In this document: piece after piece, positions 8,806 through 16,075 of the stretch
Position numbering within the stretch: position 1 is the first letter of the stretch
Layout of the letters: every line of letters begins with the position of its first letter
Assembly (NCBI GenBank): GCA_036374835.1
Contig: DASUTB010000061.1
Coordinates: 1-64,000 of the forward strand
Direction of reading: 5' to 3'
Length of the DNA: 64,000 nucleotides
From: DASUTB01 sp036374835
Lineage (GTDB): Bacteria; Actinomycetota; Actinomycetes; Jiangellales; Jiangellaceae
Position numbers and translations under genes: made by a program
The notes under the pieces: model-generated
What the model saw: only the letters and a program-made list of their open reading frames with translations
What the model was told of the DNA's origin: nothing
Databases searched by the model: none

Positions 8806-8869
8806 GTCCACGGTCCCGCGCGGCGACGGTGCGCCGAATCCGTAGCGTCACTGGCCTCGCACTGGTGCT
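8806..8869 (-). promoter_or_regulatory. Conserved promoter module, copy 2 (regulator/efflux intergenic)
   Basis: Minus-strand order: CCAGTG-type half-sites (here 11 bp apart), TACGGATTCGGCGCAC, a 17-bp gap, GTGGACCTGTACCC. It lies between the divergent AAA-LuxR regulator (start 8911) and the 147-aa membrane protein (start 8748), so it is a good candidate for activation of the efflux operon and for autoregulation. Confidence 0.65.
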
Positions 8870-8910
8870 GCGGGACCTTTAGGACCCGGCCCCTGGAGTA
8901 CGCTCGCCGT

Positions 8911-11655
8911 ATGCTTCGGGGTCGGACCGCCGAGCGAGCCGTCATCGATGACGCGCTCCAACGAGCCCGGACCGGTCGTGGAACCGCACTCGTCGTGCGC
9001 GGGGAACCCGGCATCGGAAAGACGGCGCTGCTCCGATACGCCGAAGAACGGGCCGGCGACCTGCGGGTTCTCCGCGCCATAGGTGTCGAAGGCGAGTCGG
9101 AGGTGGCCTTCGCCGGTCTTCACCAGCTTCTCCGCCCGGTCGTCGCGGCGACCGAGACCCTGCCTGGCCCACAGGCCGGCGCGCTACGTGGTGCACTCGG
9201 CCTCGCCCCGATGGAGGCTCGTGATCCGTTGCTGATTGGTGCTGCGGTCCTCACGCTGCTGGCCGACAGCGCGGACACTACTGGACTGCTGTGTGTGATC
9301 GACGACGCTCAGTGGTTGGACCAGCCCTCCCTCTCAGCGTTGCTATTCGCCGCGCGCCGCATCGGCGAAGACGGCGTTGCAGTCCTCTTCGGGGTTCGCG
9401 AGCACGCGGTCGACGGTTTTCCCCCTACCGGGTTGCGCGATCTACTGCTCGAAGGCCTCAGCGCAGAGGACGCGGCCGGCATGCTTCTCGAGCACACGTC
9501 GGTTCGGCCGGCCGAGCCGGTATGTGCGCTGCTGCACGAGCTGACCGGCGGGAATCCGCTGGCATTGCTGGAGATCGGCAAGGCACTCAGCGCCGATCAG
9601 TTGCGTGGCCGGGCATCGGTGCCGGACCAGTTGCCGGTGGGCAATGCGCTCGAGCGCGTTTTCGCGGACCAGGTGGGGCGGGTGTCGGAGGAGGCCAGGT
9701 CGCTGCTCGTGCTCGCGGCGGCAGAGAGCACGGGCGAGTCGAGCATTATTCTGACGGCCACGAAGGCTATGGGTCTCACGCCGGTCGCCTTGGAGGAGGC
9801 GGAGGCCGCCGGCCTCATCGACTTTGATCAGGAACGGATCACATTCCGCCATCCATTGATCCGGTCTGCGGTGTACCGGACCATCTCGCTCGCGGAGCGA
9901 CGGGAGGCGCACCGAGTGCTCGCTGCCGCCTGCGGCGACGAAAGGCATGCCGATCGGCGTGCCTGGCATCTGGCCAGCGCGGCCTTTGGCCCGGACGCCG
10001 ACGTCGCTGCGGCTCTCGCGGAGACCGCCCAACGTGCGGCCGCACGCAGTGGCTACGCGGCGGCGGCGACTGCGCTCGAACGCTCGGCAGATCTCACGCC
10101 GGACGGACGGCTGCGCGCACGGCGTCTGGTCGACGCCGCCGAGTCGGCGTGGCTGGCTGGGCAGGCACCGCGCGCGGCGGCGAACCTCGACCGGGCAGCG
10201 GACGAGGGTGGGCAGGAATCCGGCCTTGCGGCCGATGTCACCCATCTTCGCGGTGTGTTCGCGCTGCGTCGCGGCAACGTACGACAGGCGTTCCGCATTC
10301 TCATGGAGGGGGTCGAACTCGCGGCTGAAGCGGACCTGGTCAAAGCCCTTACCATGCTCTCCGAGGCCGCGGAGGCGGCGTCGTACGCCGGGGATCCGGA
10401 AGGCCTAGCCGCCGCCGGCGAGCGCGCGCTGGATTTATGGGATCGGACGGAAGGCGCGGCCGGCAGCACCGCCGAATTCCTCGCGATGATCTCCGGTGGC
10501 ATGGGATACGCCATCAGGGGCGACGTGGTCCGCGCCACGCCACTGCTTCAGCGCGGGGTGGCGCTGGCCCGGGCCAGCGGGGATTGGCACTTCCTCATGC
10601 TGGCCGGGTGCGACGCTCTCTACCTGGGCGACATCGCGAGCGCGCGTGACTTCTTCAGCCAGGCGACCGAGTCGGTGCGGTCGCGAGGCGCTGTCGGCGC
10701 GCTCCCATACGTGCTGGAGTACGTCGTGGCCGTGGAGGGAATGGCCGGCGAGCTCGCACATGCGCGGGCAGCTGGAACCGAGGGGATTCGGCTGGCCAGG
10801 GAGACAGGCCAGCGAACGTCCGAGGCGTATCTCCTCTCGACGCTCGCCTGGGTGGCCGCGCTGCGCGGCGACGAGCAGGAGTGCCGCACCTGCGCGGAGG
10901 ACGCGCTCGAGATCGCAACTCCCAACAGGGTGGGGCTGGCCGTCGGGTGCGCCGAGTGGGCACTGGCCACGCTCGACATCGGCAACGGGCGTTGGGATGC
11001 CGCGGCCGCCCGGCTCGCCCGTCTCATGGTCGCTCCGCCGGGCCAGGGACATCCGGTGGTCGCCCTTTACGCGGCGCCCGATTGCATCGAATCGGCCCTC
11101 CGAGCCGAGAATGAGGCGCTGGCGCGGCGGGTGTTCGCGGGCTACGAACCGTGGGCGTCGTCTGGCGCTCTTCCGGCCCATGGGGCGGCCCGATGTCGTG
11201 GCCTGCTCGCCGCGGATGCCGATGAGGCCGTCGCCCACTTCGAGCATGCTCTCGCAATGCCCGACGCGCCTGCCCTCGAGCGGGCGCGGACCGAGTTGGT
11301 GTACGGCGAGACCCTGCGACGATTCCGTCGCCGTTCGGATGCGCGCGCACACTTGCGGGCCGCCCTCGACGTGTTCGAACGAGCCGGCGCTGAGCCGTGG
11401 GCAGAGCGTGCCAGAGTCGAGTTGCGGGCCACAGGCGAGACCATCCGTCGGCGAGCGCCAAGCGACCTCGAGCAGCTCACACCACAAGAGGTGCAGATCG
11501 CCCGGCTCGTGTCGGCTGGTGCGAGCAACCGCGACGTGGCCGCGAAGTTGTTCCTCAGCCCGCGGACGGTTGAGTACCACCTGTACAAGGTGTATCCGAA
11601 ATTGCGCATCGGCTCACGGGCGGAGTTGGCAGACGCCCTCGGTCCGTTGCTCTAG
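8911..11655 (+). CDS. LuxR-family regulator with AAA ATPase domain (LAL type)
   Basis: A 914-aa cytoplasmic transcription regulator. The N-terminal NTPase has Walker A GEPGIGKT (about residues 31-38) and Walker B LLCVIDDAQW (about 129). A long TPR-like helical middle follows, and a C-terminal LuxR helix-turn-helix begins LTPQEVQIARL near residue 855 and includes SPRTVEYHLYKVY. Size and layout match LAL/MalT-type regulators. The start at ATG 8911 gives MLRGRTAE, the usual N-terminus of this class (upstream in-frame codons extend into the intergenic region). It is divergent from the efflux operon and is its likely regulator. Confidence 0.9.
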   Translation: MLRGRTAERAVIDDALQRARTGRGTALVVRGEPGIGKTALLRYAEERAGDLRVLRAIGVEGESEVAFAGLHQLLRPVVAATETLPGPQAGALRGALGLAPMEARDPLLIGAAVLTLLADSADTTGLLCVIDDAQWLDQPSLSALLFAARRIGEDGVAVLFGVREHAVDGFPPTGLRDLLLEGLSAEDAAGMLLEHTSVRPAEPVCALLHELTGGNPLALLEIGKALSADQLRGRASVPDQLPVGNALERVFADQVGRVSEEARSLLVLAAAESTGESSIILTATKAMGLTPVALEEAEAAGLIDFDQERITFRHPLIRSAVYRTISLAERREAHRVLAAACGDERHADRRAWHLASAAFGPDADVAAALAETAQRAAARSGYAAAATALERSADLTPDGRLRARRLVDAAESAWLAGQAPRAAANLDRAADEGGQESGLAADVTHLRGVFALRRGNVRQAFRILMEGVELAAEADLVKALTMLSEAAEAASYAGDPEGLAAAGERALDLWDRTEGAAGSTAEFLAMISGGMGYAIRGDVVRATPLLQRGVALARASGDWHFLMLAGCDALYLGDIASARDFFSQATESVRSRGAVGALPYVLEYVVAVEGMAGELAHARAAGTEGIRLARETGQRTSEAYLLSTLAWVAALRGDEQECRTCAEDALEIATPNRVGLAVGCAEWALATLDIGNGRWDAAAARLARLMVAPPGQGHPVVALYAAPDCIESALRAENEALARRVFAGYEPWASSGALPAHGAARCRGLLAADADEAVAHFEHALAMPDAPALERARTELVYGETLRRFRRRSDARAHLRAALDVFERAGAEPWAERARVELRATGETIRRRAPSDLEQLTPQEVQIARLVSAGASNRDVAAKLFLSPRTVEYHLYKVYPKLRIGSRAELADALGPLL

Positions 11656-11913
11656 GCCCCGATCCGGCTCTATCGGCGTGGACGCACGGTGGCAGCCCAG
11701 CAGCGAAGCGTTGAACCACACGAGGCAGAACTTCTATAGCCCTGTCATCGGCAGGACCCTGAGGTTTCCGCTCGGTGCCTGGGACGATGCGGCTCGACGT
11801 TTGGATGTCGCGTGGGGGCCTCGTTTCGAGTGAATGGCCAGAACTGGCCGTGCCCGCGTTCCTCGCAGGCGTAGGCTTGGAGTGATCCCGACCGTCAGCG
11901 GTGGAGGTCGACC

Positions 11914-12531
11914 ATGGCGGGTCTCGAGGGCATCGAAATACGACCGCTCGGCGGCGAGGAGTTGGAGTCCGCGGCGCTGCTGGCGGCAAGAGCCATGCGC
12001 GACAATCCGCTCCAGGTCGTCGCCATTGGGCAAGACCCGGAGCGGCGAGTGCGAATCCTTCATCGTGGCTTTTCTCGTTTGCTGTGGTTGGATGGTCGAC
12101 CAACCTTTGGCGCGTGGGATGGTGATCGTCTCGTCGGTGTCGCCGCTACGGCTGATCCGGGCCATTGCCAGCCCTCGGCCGGTGAGCGCCTGCGGCTATT
12201 GCCGGCGTTCCTGATGGCCGGGCGGGCCGCGCCCCGGCTGGGCCGTTGGATGTCGGCTTGGGCCAAGTTCGACCCAGCCCGGCCGCATTCGCATCTCGGC
12301 CCGGTCGCGGTTGATCCCGACCTGCAGGGCCGGGGCATTGGCAGCATGCTGCTGGCCGACTACTGCCAGCGCCTCGATCGGACGAGGACGCTCTCGTACC
12401 TCGAGACCGACAAGCCCGAGAACGTGCGTCTCTACGAACGTTTCGGCTACGAGGTGACCGCTGACGCCACGGTCCTCGGTGCCACCAGTTGGTTCATGAC
12501 CCGCGAGCCGACGCCACCCGCCGACGCGTAG
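11914..12531 (+). CDS. GNAT-family N-acetyltransferase
   Basis: A 205-aa protein. The acetyl-CoA binding motif A reads VAVDPDLQGRGIGSMLL (Q-x-x-G-x-G/A), and motif B follows as YLETDKPENVRLYERFGYEV. It would acetylate a small molecule or protein amine, and the substrate is unknown. The start at ATG 11914 is preceded by GGAGG. It lies 258 bp after the LuxR regulator on the same strand. A strong hairpin follows at 12591-12642. Confidence 0.85.
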   Translation: MAGLEGIEIRPLGGEELESAALLAARAMRDNPLQVVAIGQDPERRVRILHRGFSRLLWLDGRPTFGAWDGDRLVGVAATADPGHCQPSAGERLRLLPAFLMAGRAAPRLGRWMSAWAKFDPARPHSHLGPVAVDPDLQGRGIGSMLLADYCQRLDRTRTLSYLETDKPENVRLYERFGYEVTADATVLGATSWFMTREPTPPADA

Positions 12532-12590
12532 CAGCCGAATGCGGGCACCCCAATGCGAGTTCGCAAATTCGACCCGGCACGACTCGTGGG

Positions 12591-12642
12591 CATACGAATC
12601 CGGCACGCTTCCTCGTTGGTGGGGGAGCGTGCCGGTCGTATG
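12591..12642. terminator. Strong inverted repeat between convergent genes
   Basis: The left arm CATACGA plus CCGGCACGCT (12591-12609) and the right arm AGCGTGCCGG plus TCGTATG (12626-12642) form a near-perfect 17-bp stem. It lies between the plus-strand acetyltransferase and the minus-strand 38-aa gene, so it may act as a bidirectional terminator. Confidence 0.55.
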
Positions 12643-12659
12643 ATGTCGCGTCGTGTGGG

Positions 12660-12776
12660 TTACCAGCAGTAACCGCCGGCGAGCGCGGCGACCACAGCCA
12701 GGACGACGAGCGCTAGAACGATGACCGAACTGGCCAGCCCAGCGGTCAGAAGCGTGCGGCGATCCGTGGTGTCCAT
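12660..12776 (-). CDS. 38-aa single-span membrane peptide
   Basis: This short gene starts at ATG 12776 and is preceded by a near-ideal AAGGAGGT (12781-12788). The product begins MDTTDRRTLLTAG and has a single hydrophobic helix of about 22 residues (SVIVLALVVLAVVAALAGG), ending GGYCW. It lacks a lipobox. Function is unknown. Support comes from the ribosome binding site and from the conserved promoter module (12816-12880) that sits in front of it, as in front of two other island genes. Confidence 0.6.
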   Translation of the reverse strand: MDTTDRRTLLTAGLASSVIVLALVVLAVVAALAGGYCW

Positions 12777-12815
12777 CGTGACCTCCTTCCTAAGGGACGC
12801 TTTGAACGGGTACAC

Positions 12816-12880
12816 GTCCACGATCAGGCACCGCGACAGTGCGCCGAATCAGTAGCGCCACTGGCATCGCCACTGGTGCC
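12816..12880 (-). promoter_or_regulatory. Conserved promoter module, copy 3 (before 38-aa gene)
   Basis: Minus-strand order: two CCAGTGG half-sites 12 bp apart, TACTGATTCGGCGCAC, a 17-bp gap, GTGGACGTGTACCC. It lies about 40 bp from the start codon of the 38-aa peptide gene. Confidence 0.65.
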
Positions 12881-13075
12881 TGCGCCACTTCAAGACCCGG
12901 CCCCACCGGGTGCGCGCGCAGGTTGGCTTGGCGGCTGAACGACGCCGGTGAATTTGGCGAGCCTGCGGCGCTGAGCTGGCGACAGCTCCACGGCGTGCCG
13001 CTCCTGCTTGGGATGGCCGATGCGCGGCTGAGCGCGCTCTCTAACAGCCACGGGTACGCCGTCGGCCGCAGGACG

Positions 13076-13347
13076 TCAGGGCAGCCGATTCATCTCGCGG
13101 CGAATGCGTTCTTCGGAGTAGGGGCGGCGGAAGACGTCCATGCCGTGGAAGAACAGCCCGATGCCCCATCCGGCCAGCGAGAAGATCGGCCAGAAGAACC
13201 CGCCGTCGGCGACGATGAACCAGACCGTGATGATCAATGCGTTGACGACCAGGATCCGGCCAGGTGGGTCCAGAACTCGGAACGCTTCTTCAGCCGCTCG
13301 ATGGCCTGGCCTCGAAGCTCTTGGTTGCGGTTGTCGACGGTGGACAT
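13076..13347 (-). pseudogene. 2TM-domain protein, frameshifted
   Basis: From ATG 13347 (ribosome binding site GAGGAGG) the frame gives MSTVDNRNQELRGQAIERLKKRSEFWTHLAG (as two stretches around RGQ) and then runs off. One base out of frame it continues ILVVNALIITVWFIV ... GWGIGLFFHGMDVF, ending RREMNRLP and TGA at 13076. The whole matches the two-helix 2TM domain of small actinobacterial proteins with a C-terminal FHGMDVF signature. A single-base loss near 13255 explains the break. It is decayed or a sequencing error. Confidence 0.65.
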
Positions 13348-13495
13348 GTCAGCCTCCTCGGCTCGATATGGTGCGCGGATCGGTGACCGCTGACGCTGGC
13401 ACGACGGGTTGACGCTGTAGCCTGATGCAGTGAGACGTCAGCGCCGGATCCGGCCGGAACGAGCATCAGCAATACACGCAGATCAGCCCGCCTGT

Positions 13496-13514
13496 AGTCT
13501 CAGTTTCAGTCTCA
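13496..13514. repeat. AGTCTCA direct repeats, possible integrase arm sites
   Basis: Two AGTCTCA words 12 bp apart lie about 100 bp inside the right attachment core. Related words (AGTCTCACTTCTAGTC near 3268 and GTCTCATTTCTAGTC near 13740) lie outside each attachment core, which fits arm-type sites of a tyrosine recombinase. Confidence 0.35.
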
Positions 13515-13609
13515 TTCACGCCCGTACGGCGACGTTCGCGCAGGATCTCGGGTTCGCGTCTGGGCAGGTCGCGGACCGTTCCGTCCCGCTGTGAACCTCT
13601 GCCCGCAGA

Positions 13610-13667
13610 CCTGCTAAGCGGGTTGAGGGTTACCCCCTCTCGCGGGTTCAAATCCCGCCGCCTCCGC
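13610..13667 (+). repeat. Direct repeat, right attachment core (partial tRNA-Ser)
   Basis: An exact 58-bp copy of 3138-3195, holding the 3' half of tRNA-Ser(GCU) without its 5' half. The preceding bases (CTGCCCGCAGA) do not form the rest of a tRNA, so this is a remnant. It marks the right border of the island. Confidence 0.9.
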
Positions 13668-14048
13668 ATGTGACCAGGGCCTTTGCCCTTCTGGAGATCA
13701 TCTCTTGATGGTTTCCAGGCGATCTCAAAACGACCTCTGGTCTCATTTCTAGTCCACGAATCGCACCAGATGCGCGCTCCGTAAGCTAGGGCGGTTCATC
13801 ATGCCGGCAATGCTGCGGATGTTGTGCCGCGCGCCTCGCGCGACCCTCCCACGCTTGACGCCGACTCGGCCCTACCCAGGAGTGGTTGCGCTCCAGATCG
13901 GTAATCCGCCCGGTGGGCAGTAGCGAAGCATCAGCGTTGTGGTTGCGTTGATCTTCACTCCCACTTCAGCGACGGTTGGGCGACCTGGGTCGAAATGAAG
14001 GCGATGCACGGACTGCGGTGCGCGCAGGCGCAGCGCGCCAGCCCCGGC
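13668..14048. other. Gap right of the island, diverged arm sequence
   Basis: No gene is seen. The first 100 bp are a diverged copy of the sequence that follows the intact tRNA-Ser (hairpin, GAGATCATCTC, GACCTC words, TTCTAGTCCACGAA). The remainder up to the AraC-type gene shows no motif I can name. Confidence 0.5.
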
Positions 14049-15032
14049 TCACTGGCCGGTGAACTTGCGCCGGTAGGTGCCCGGCGTGACCGCGGTCAGC
14101 CGCTTGAAGAGCCGGCGGAAGGACGCCGGGTCGTCGTACCCGACGGTCCAGCAGATCCGCTCGACCGACCTGTCCGTCCGTTCGAGGAGGGTCTTTGCCT
14201 CATCGACCCGCTTGTGCTGCAGGTAGCCGGACGGCGAGTGGCCGGTTGCCTGCCGGAAGCGCCGCGTGAAGGTGCGCTCGGTCAGATCGGCGGCCGTGGG
14301 CAGGTCGGCGAGTACGTCGGGGTCGGCCCAGTGGCGTTCGATCCACTCCTGGGCGCGCAGGACGGCTGCGTCCCCGTGTCTTCGGTTGGGCTCGAAGCGG
14401 AGGTACGGCGTCTGCCCGTCCGTATGCCACTGCAGCATGAAGAACCGCGCAACGGCCTGGGCGACCTCCGGTCCGCGGTATCGGCTGATGAGGTACAGCG
14501 CGAGGTCGTGCCACGCCGCGGACGCCCCGGAGGTCACCAGCCGCTGGTCGTCGTCAGCCACAACCAGCTCCTTGGTGAGGTCGAGGCGCACTTTCGGGAA
14601 GTGCGTCCGGAAGCGCTCGGCCTCGTTCCAGTGCGACGTCGCCCGGTGCCCGTCCAGAAGCCCGGTCTCGGCCAGCAGCAGGCCGCCCGAGCAGACTGAG
14701 CAGACCACGGAACCCTGCTCGTGGAGGCTGCGGATCCAGGAAAGCACCTGGGGATGGGACCCCGGCTCCCAGGAGTCGGCCAGGGCCGCGGGGAGGATCA
14801 CGACGTCCGCCTGCGGGACCTCGTCGATGGTGCGGTGCGGGACGATCGGAAACCGGCTCGTGCAGCTCTCGAGCGGATCGGTGAGTGCCACGATCTCTAC
14901 CTCGAAGCCGCCAGGCCCGGGCGCGATCTCTGTGCCGGCCAGCTCGAGCGTGTCGTAAAGGCCAGTGAGGCATGAGACGTAGGACTCCTGGACAGCGACC
15001 AGCGCGACCGAGACCGCGGGTCGATCGTCCAC
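14049..15032 (-). CDS. GlxA-type AraC-family regulator (DJ-1/PfpI domain)
   Basis: A 327-aa transcription regulator. The N-terminal DJ-1/PfpI-like domain carries VCSVCSGGLLLAETGLLDG, the amidotransferase-like nucleophile elbow. The C-terminal AraC domain has TERTFTRRFRQATGHSP and the second helix-turn-helix VERICWTVGYDDPASFRRLFKR. GTG 15032 is chosen because GGGAGGT precedes it by five bases. It is divergent from the OsmC-like gene, with 122 bp between the starts, and may regulate it. Confidence 0.88.
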   Translation of the reverse strand: MDDRPAVSVALVAVQESYVSCLTGLYDTLELAGTEIAPGPGGFEVEIVALTDPLESCTSRFPIVPHRTIDEVPQADVVILPAALADSWEPGSHPQVLSWIRSLHEQGSVVCSVCSGGLLLAETGLLDGHRATSHWNEAERFRTHFPKVRLDLTKELVVADDDQRLVTSGASAAWHDLALYLISRYRGPEVAQAVARFFMLQWHTDGQTPYLRFEPNRRHGDAAVLRAQEWIERHWADPDVLADLPTAADLTERTFTRRFRQATGHSPSGYLQHKRVDEAKTLLERTDRSVERICWTVGYDDPASFRRLFKRLTAVTPGTYRRKFTGQ

Positions 15033-15154
15033 CGCGACCTCCCTCGGGTGTCCGCGTAGGCCCCATTGTGGCCGTCGCGCCAATGGTATGCCGTGCGCTC
15101 GCCTAGCACGATTATGTCGAGCCAGTGCCCAACAGACTTACAAGGGAGCATCCC

Positions 15155-15766
15155 ATGACCGAGCTCAAGAAGGACGCAAATGTTCGCCAAGGAATCGACC
15201 TGGAAGCGCTGGAGCAGTTCGTGGAGCATGCTTCCGCGAACCCGGCCGACGTGCAGTTCACCTTCGAGGCCACCGGCGAGTACGAGGGTCGGATTGCGCA
15301 CACCACCGCGGTGACCGGGCCCTACGAGGTCGGCGGCGAGCGGATCGACCGCCTCGCGCGCCGCTACAGTCACAAGTTCGGCGCCCATAAGGAGGTCGAA
15401 GAGGCGCTCGGCTTCGTCGACCCTACCGACCGGGAGGAGGTCATCGAGGTGGCGCTGGCCGCGCTGACCGGCTGCATCAACACCGCGGTGGCGTCCAGCG
15501 CCCTCGTCCGCGGCATCGAGCTGGACGAGCTGGTGACCACGGTCACCGTCGGCTGGGATGCACTGGTGTTCCTCCACGTGCAGGACGCGGTGTCAGGCGG
15601 GACTCCGACGCGGCAGTTCAACGACCTGCACATCGAGATCACGGTGTCCGGTCCCGGACTCACCGAGGAAGACCTGGCCTACCTCCGGAGCTCGGTCAAC
15701 CGCTCGGCGGTCTACAACCTGTTCTCGACGGCCAACCCGACGACGCCGGTCGTGCGCGCCGCCTAA
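15155..15766 (+). CDS. OsmC-like protein
   Basis: A 203-aa protein of the OsmC/Ohr fold, recognised from QFTFEATGEYEG, the helical core VIEVALAALTGCINTAV and the C-terminal strand HIEITVSGPGLTEEDL. True OsmC/Ohr peroxidases use two cysteines. Here only the Cys in LTGCINT is visible, so peroxidase activity is doubtful. The start at ATG 15155 has AAGGGAG upstream. The divergent AraC-type regulator is the probable controller. Confidence 0.8.
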   Translation: MTELKKDANVRQGIDLEALEQFVEHASANPADVQFTFEATGEYEGRIAHTTAVTGPYEVGGERIDRLARRYSHKFGAHKEVEEALGFVDPTDREEVIEVALAALTGCINTAVASSALVRGIELDELVTTVTVGWDALVFLHVQDAVSGGTPTRQFNDLHIEITVSGPGLTEEDLAYLRSSVNRSAVYNLFSTANPTTPVVRAA

Positions 15767-16075
15767 TCCTGTCGCCGTGGGGTCAGGGACGATTCGCAGC
15801 ACCACCCGGGCCCACGGCCGACCTGGACCGACCACCGTCTCGAGGACGCCGCCGCGCTCATAGGCGAGGCCGTTGACGACGCACCTGCCTCCGCGTAATT
15901 TGCCTGAGATGATTGCTGTTCCGGGCTCGTCAGTTGATCCCCACCGGTGTGCGAGCCCACTTGCATTTCTGGCCGGTCAATCCCCTGACTGCAGCCTCGC
16001 GAGCTCACACGAGGACTCCGACGGGTGCTTCGGGCAAGGTATGCGCCGAATTCCAGGTAACGGTAAGGAGCGACG
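15767..16075. other. Gap with no recognised gene
   Basis: A 309-bp stretch between the OsmC-like gene and prpE. Only the end (GGTAAGGAG, 16060-16069) has a clear role, as the ribosome binding site of prpE. I see no motif or gene remnant in the rest. Confidence 0.5.

Noticed and set aside
8871..8886. DosR-box-like palindrome GGGACCTTTAGGACCC before the LuxR gene
   Set aside because: The arms do not match the GGGAC/GTCCC symmetry of the DosR box, and the other module copies do not keep it.
12839..13393. 184-codon open frame opposite the 2TM protein
   Set aside because: It starts inside the promoter module and continues antisense to a recognisable, though frameshifted, 2TM gene.
13610..13697. 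A third complete tRNA-Ser gene
   Set aside because: The 5' half (acceptor strand, D arm, 5' anticodon stem) is missing, so it is only an attachment remnant.
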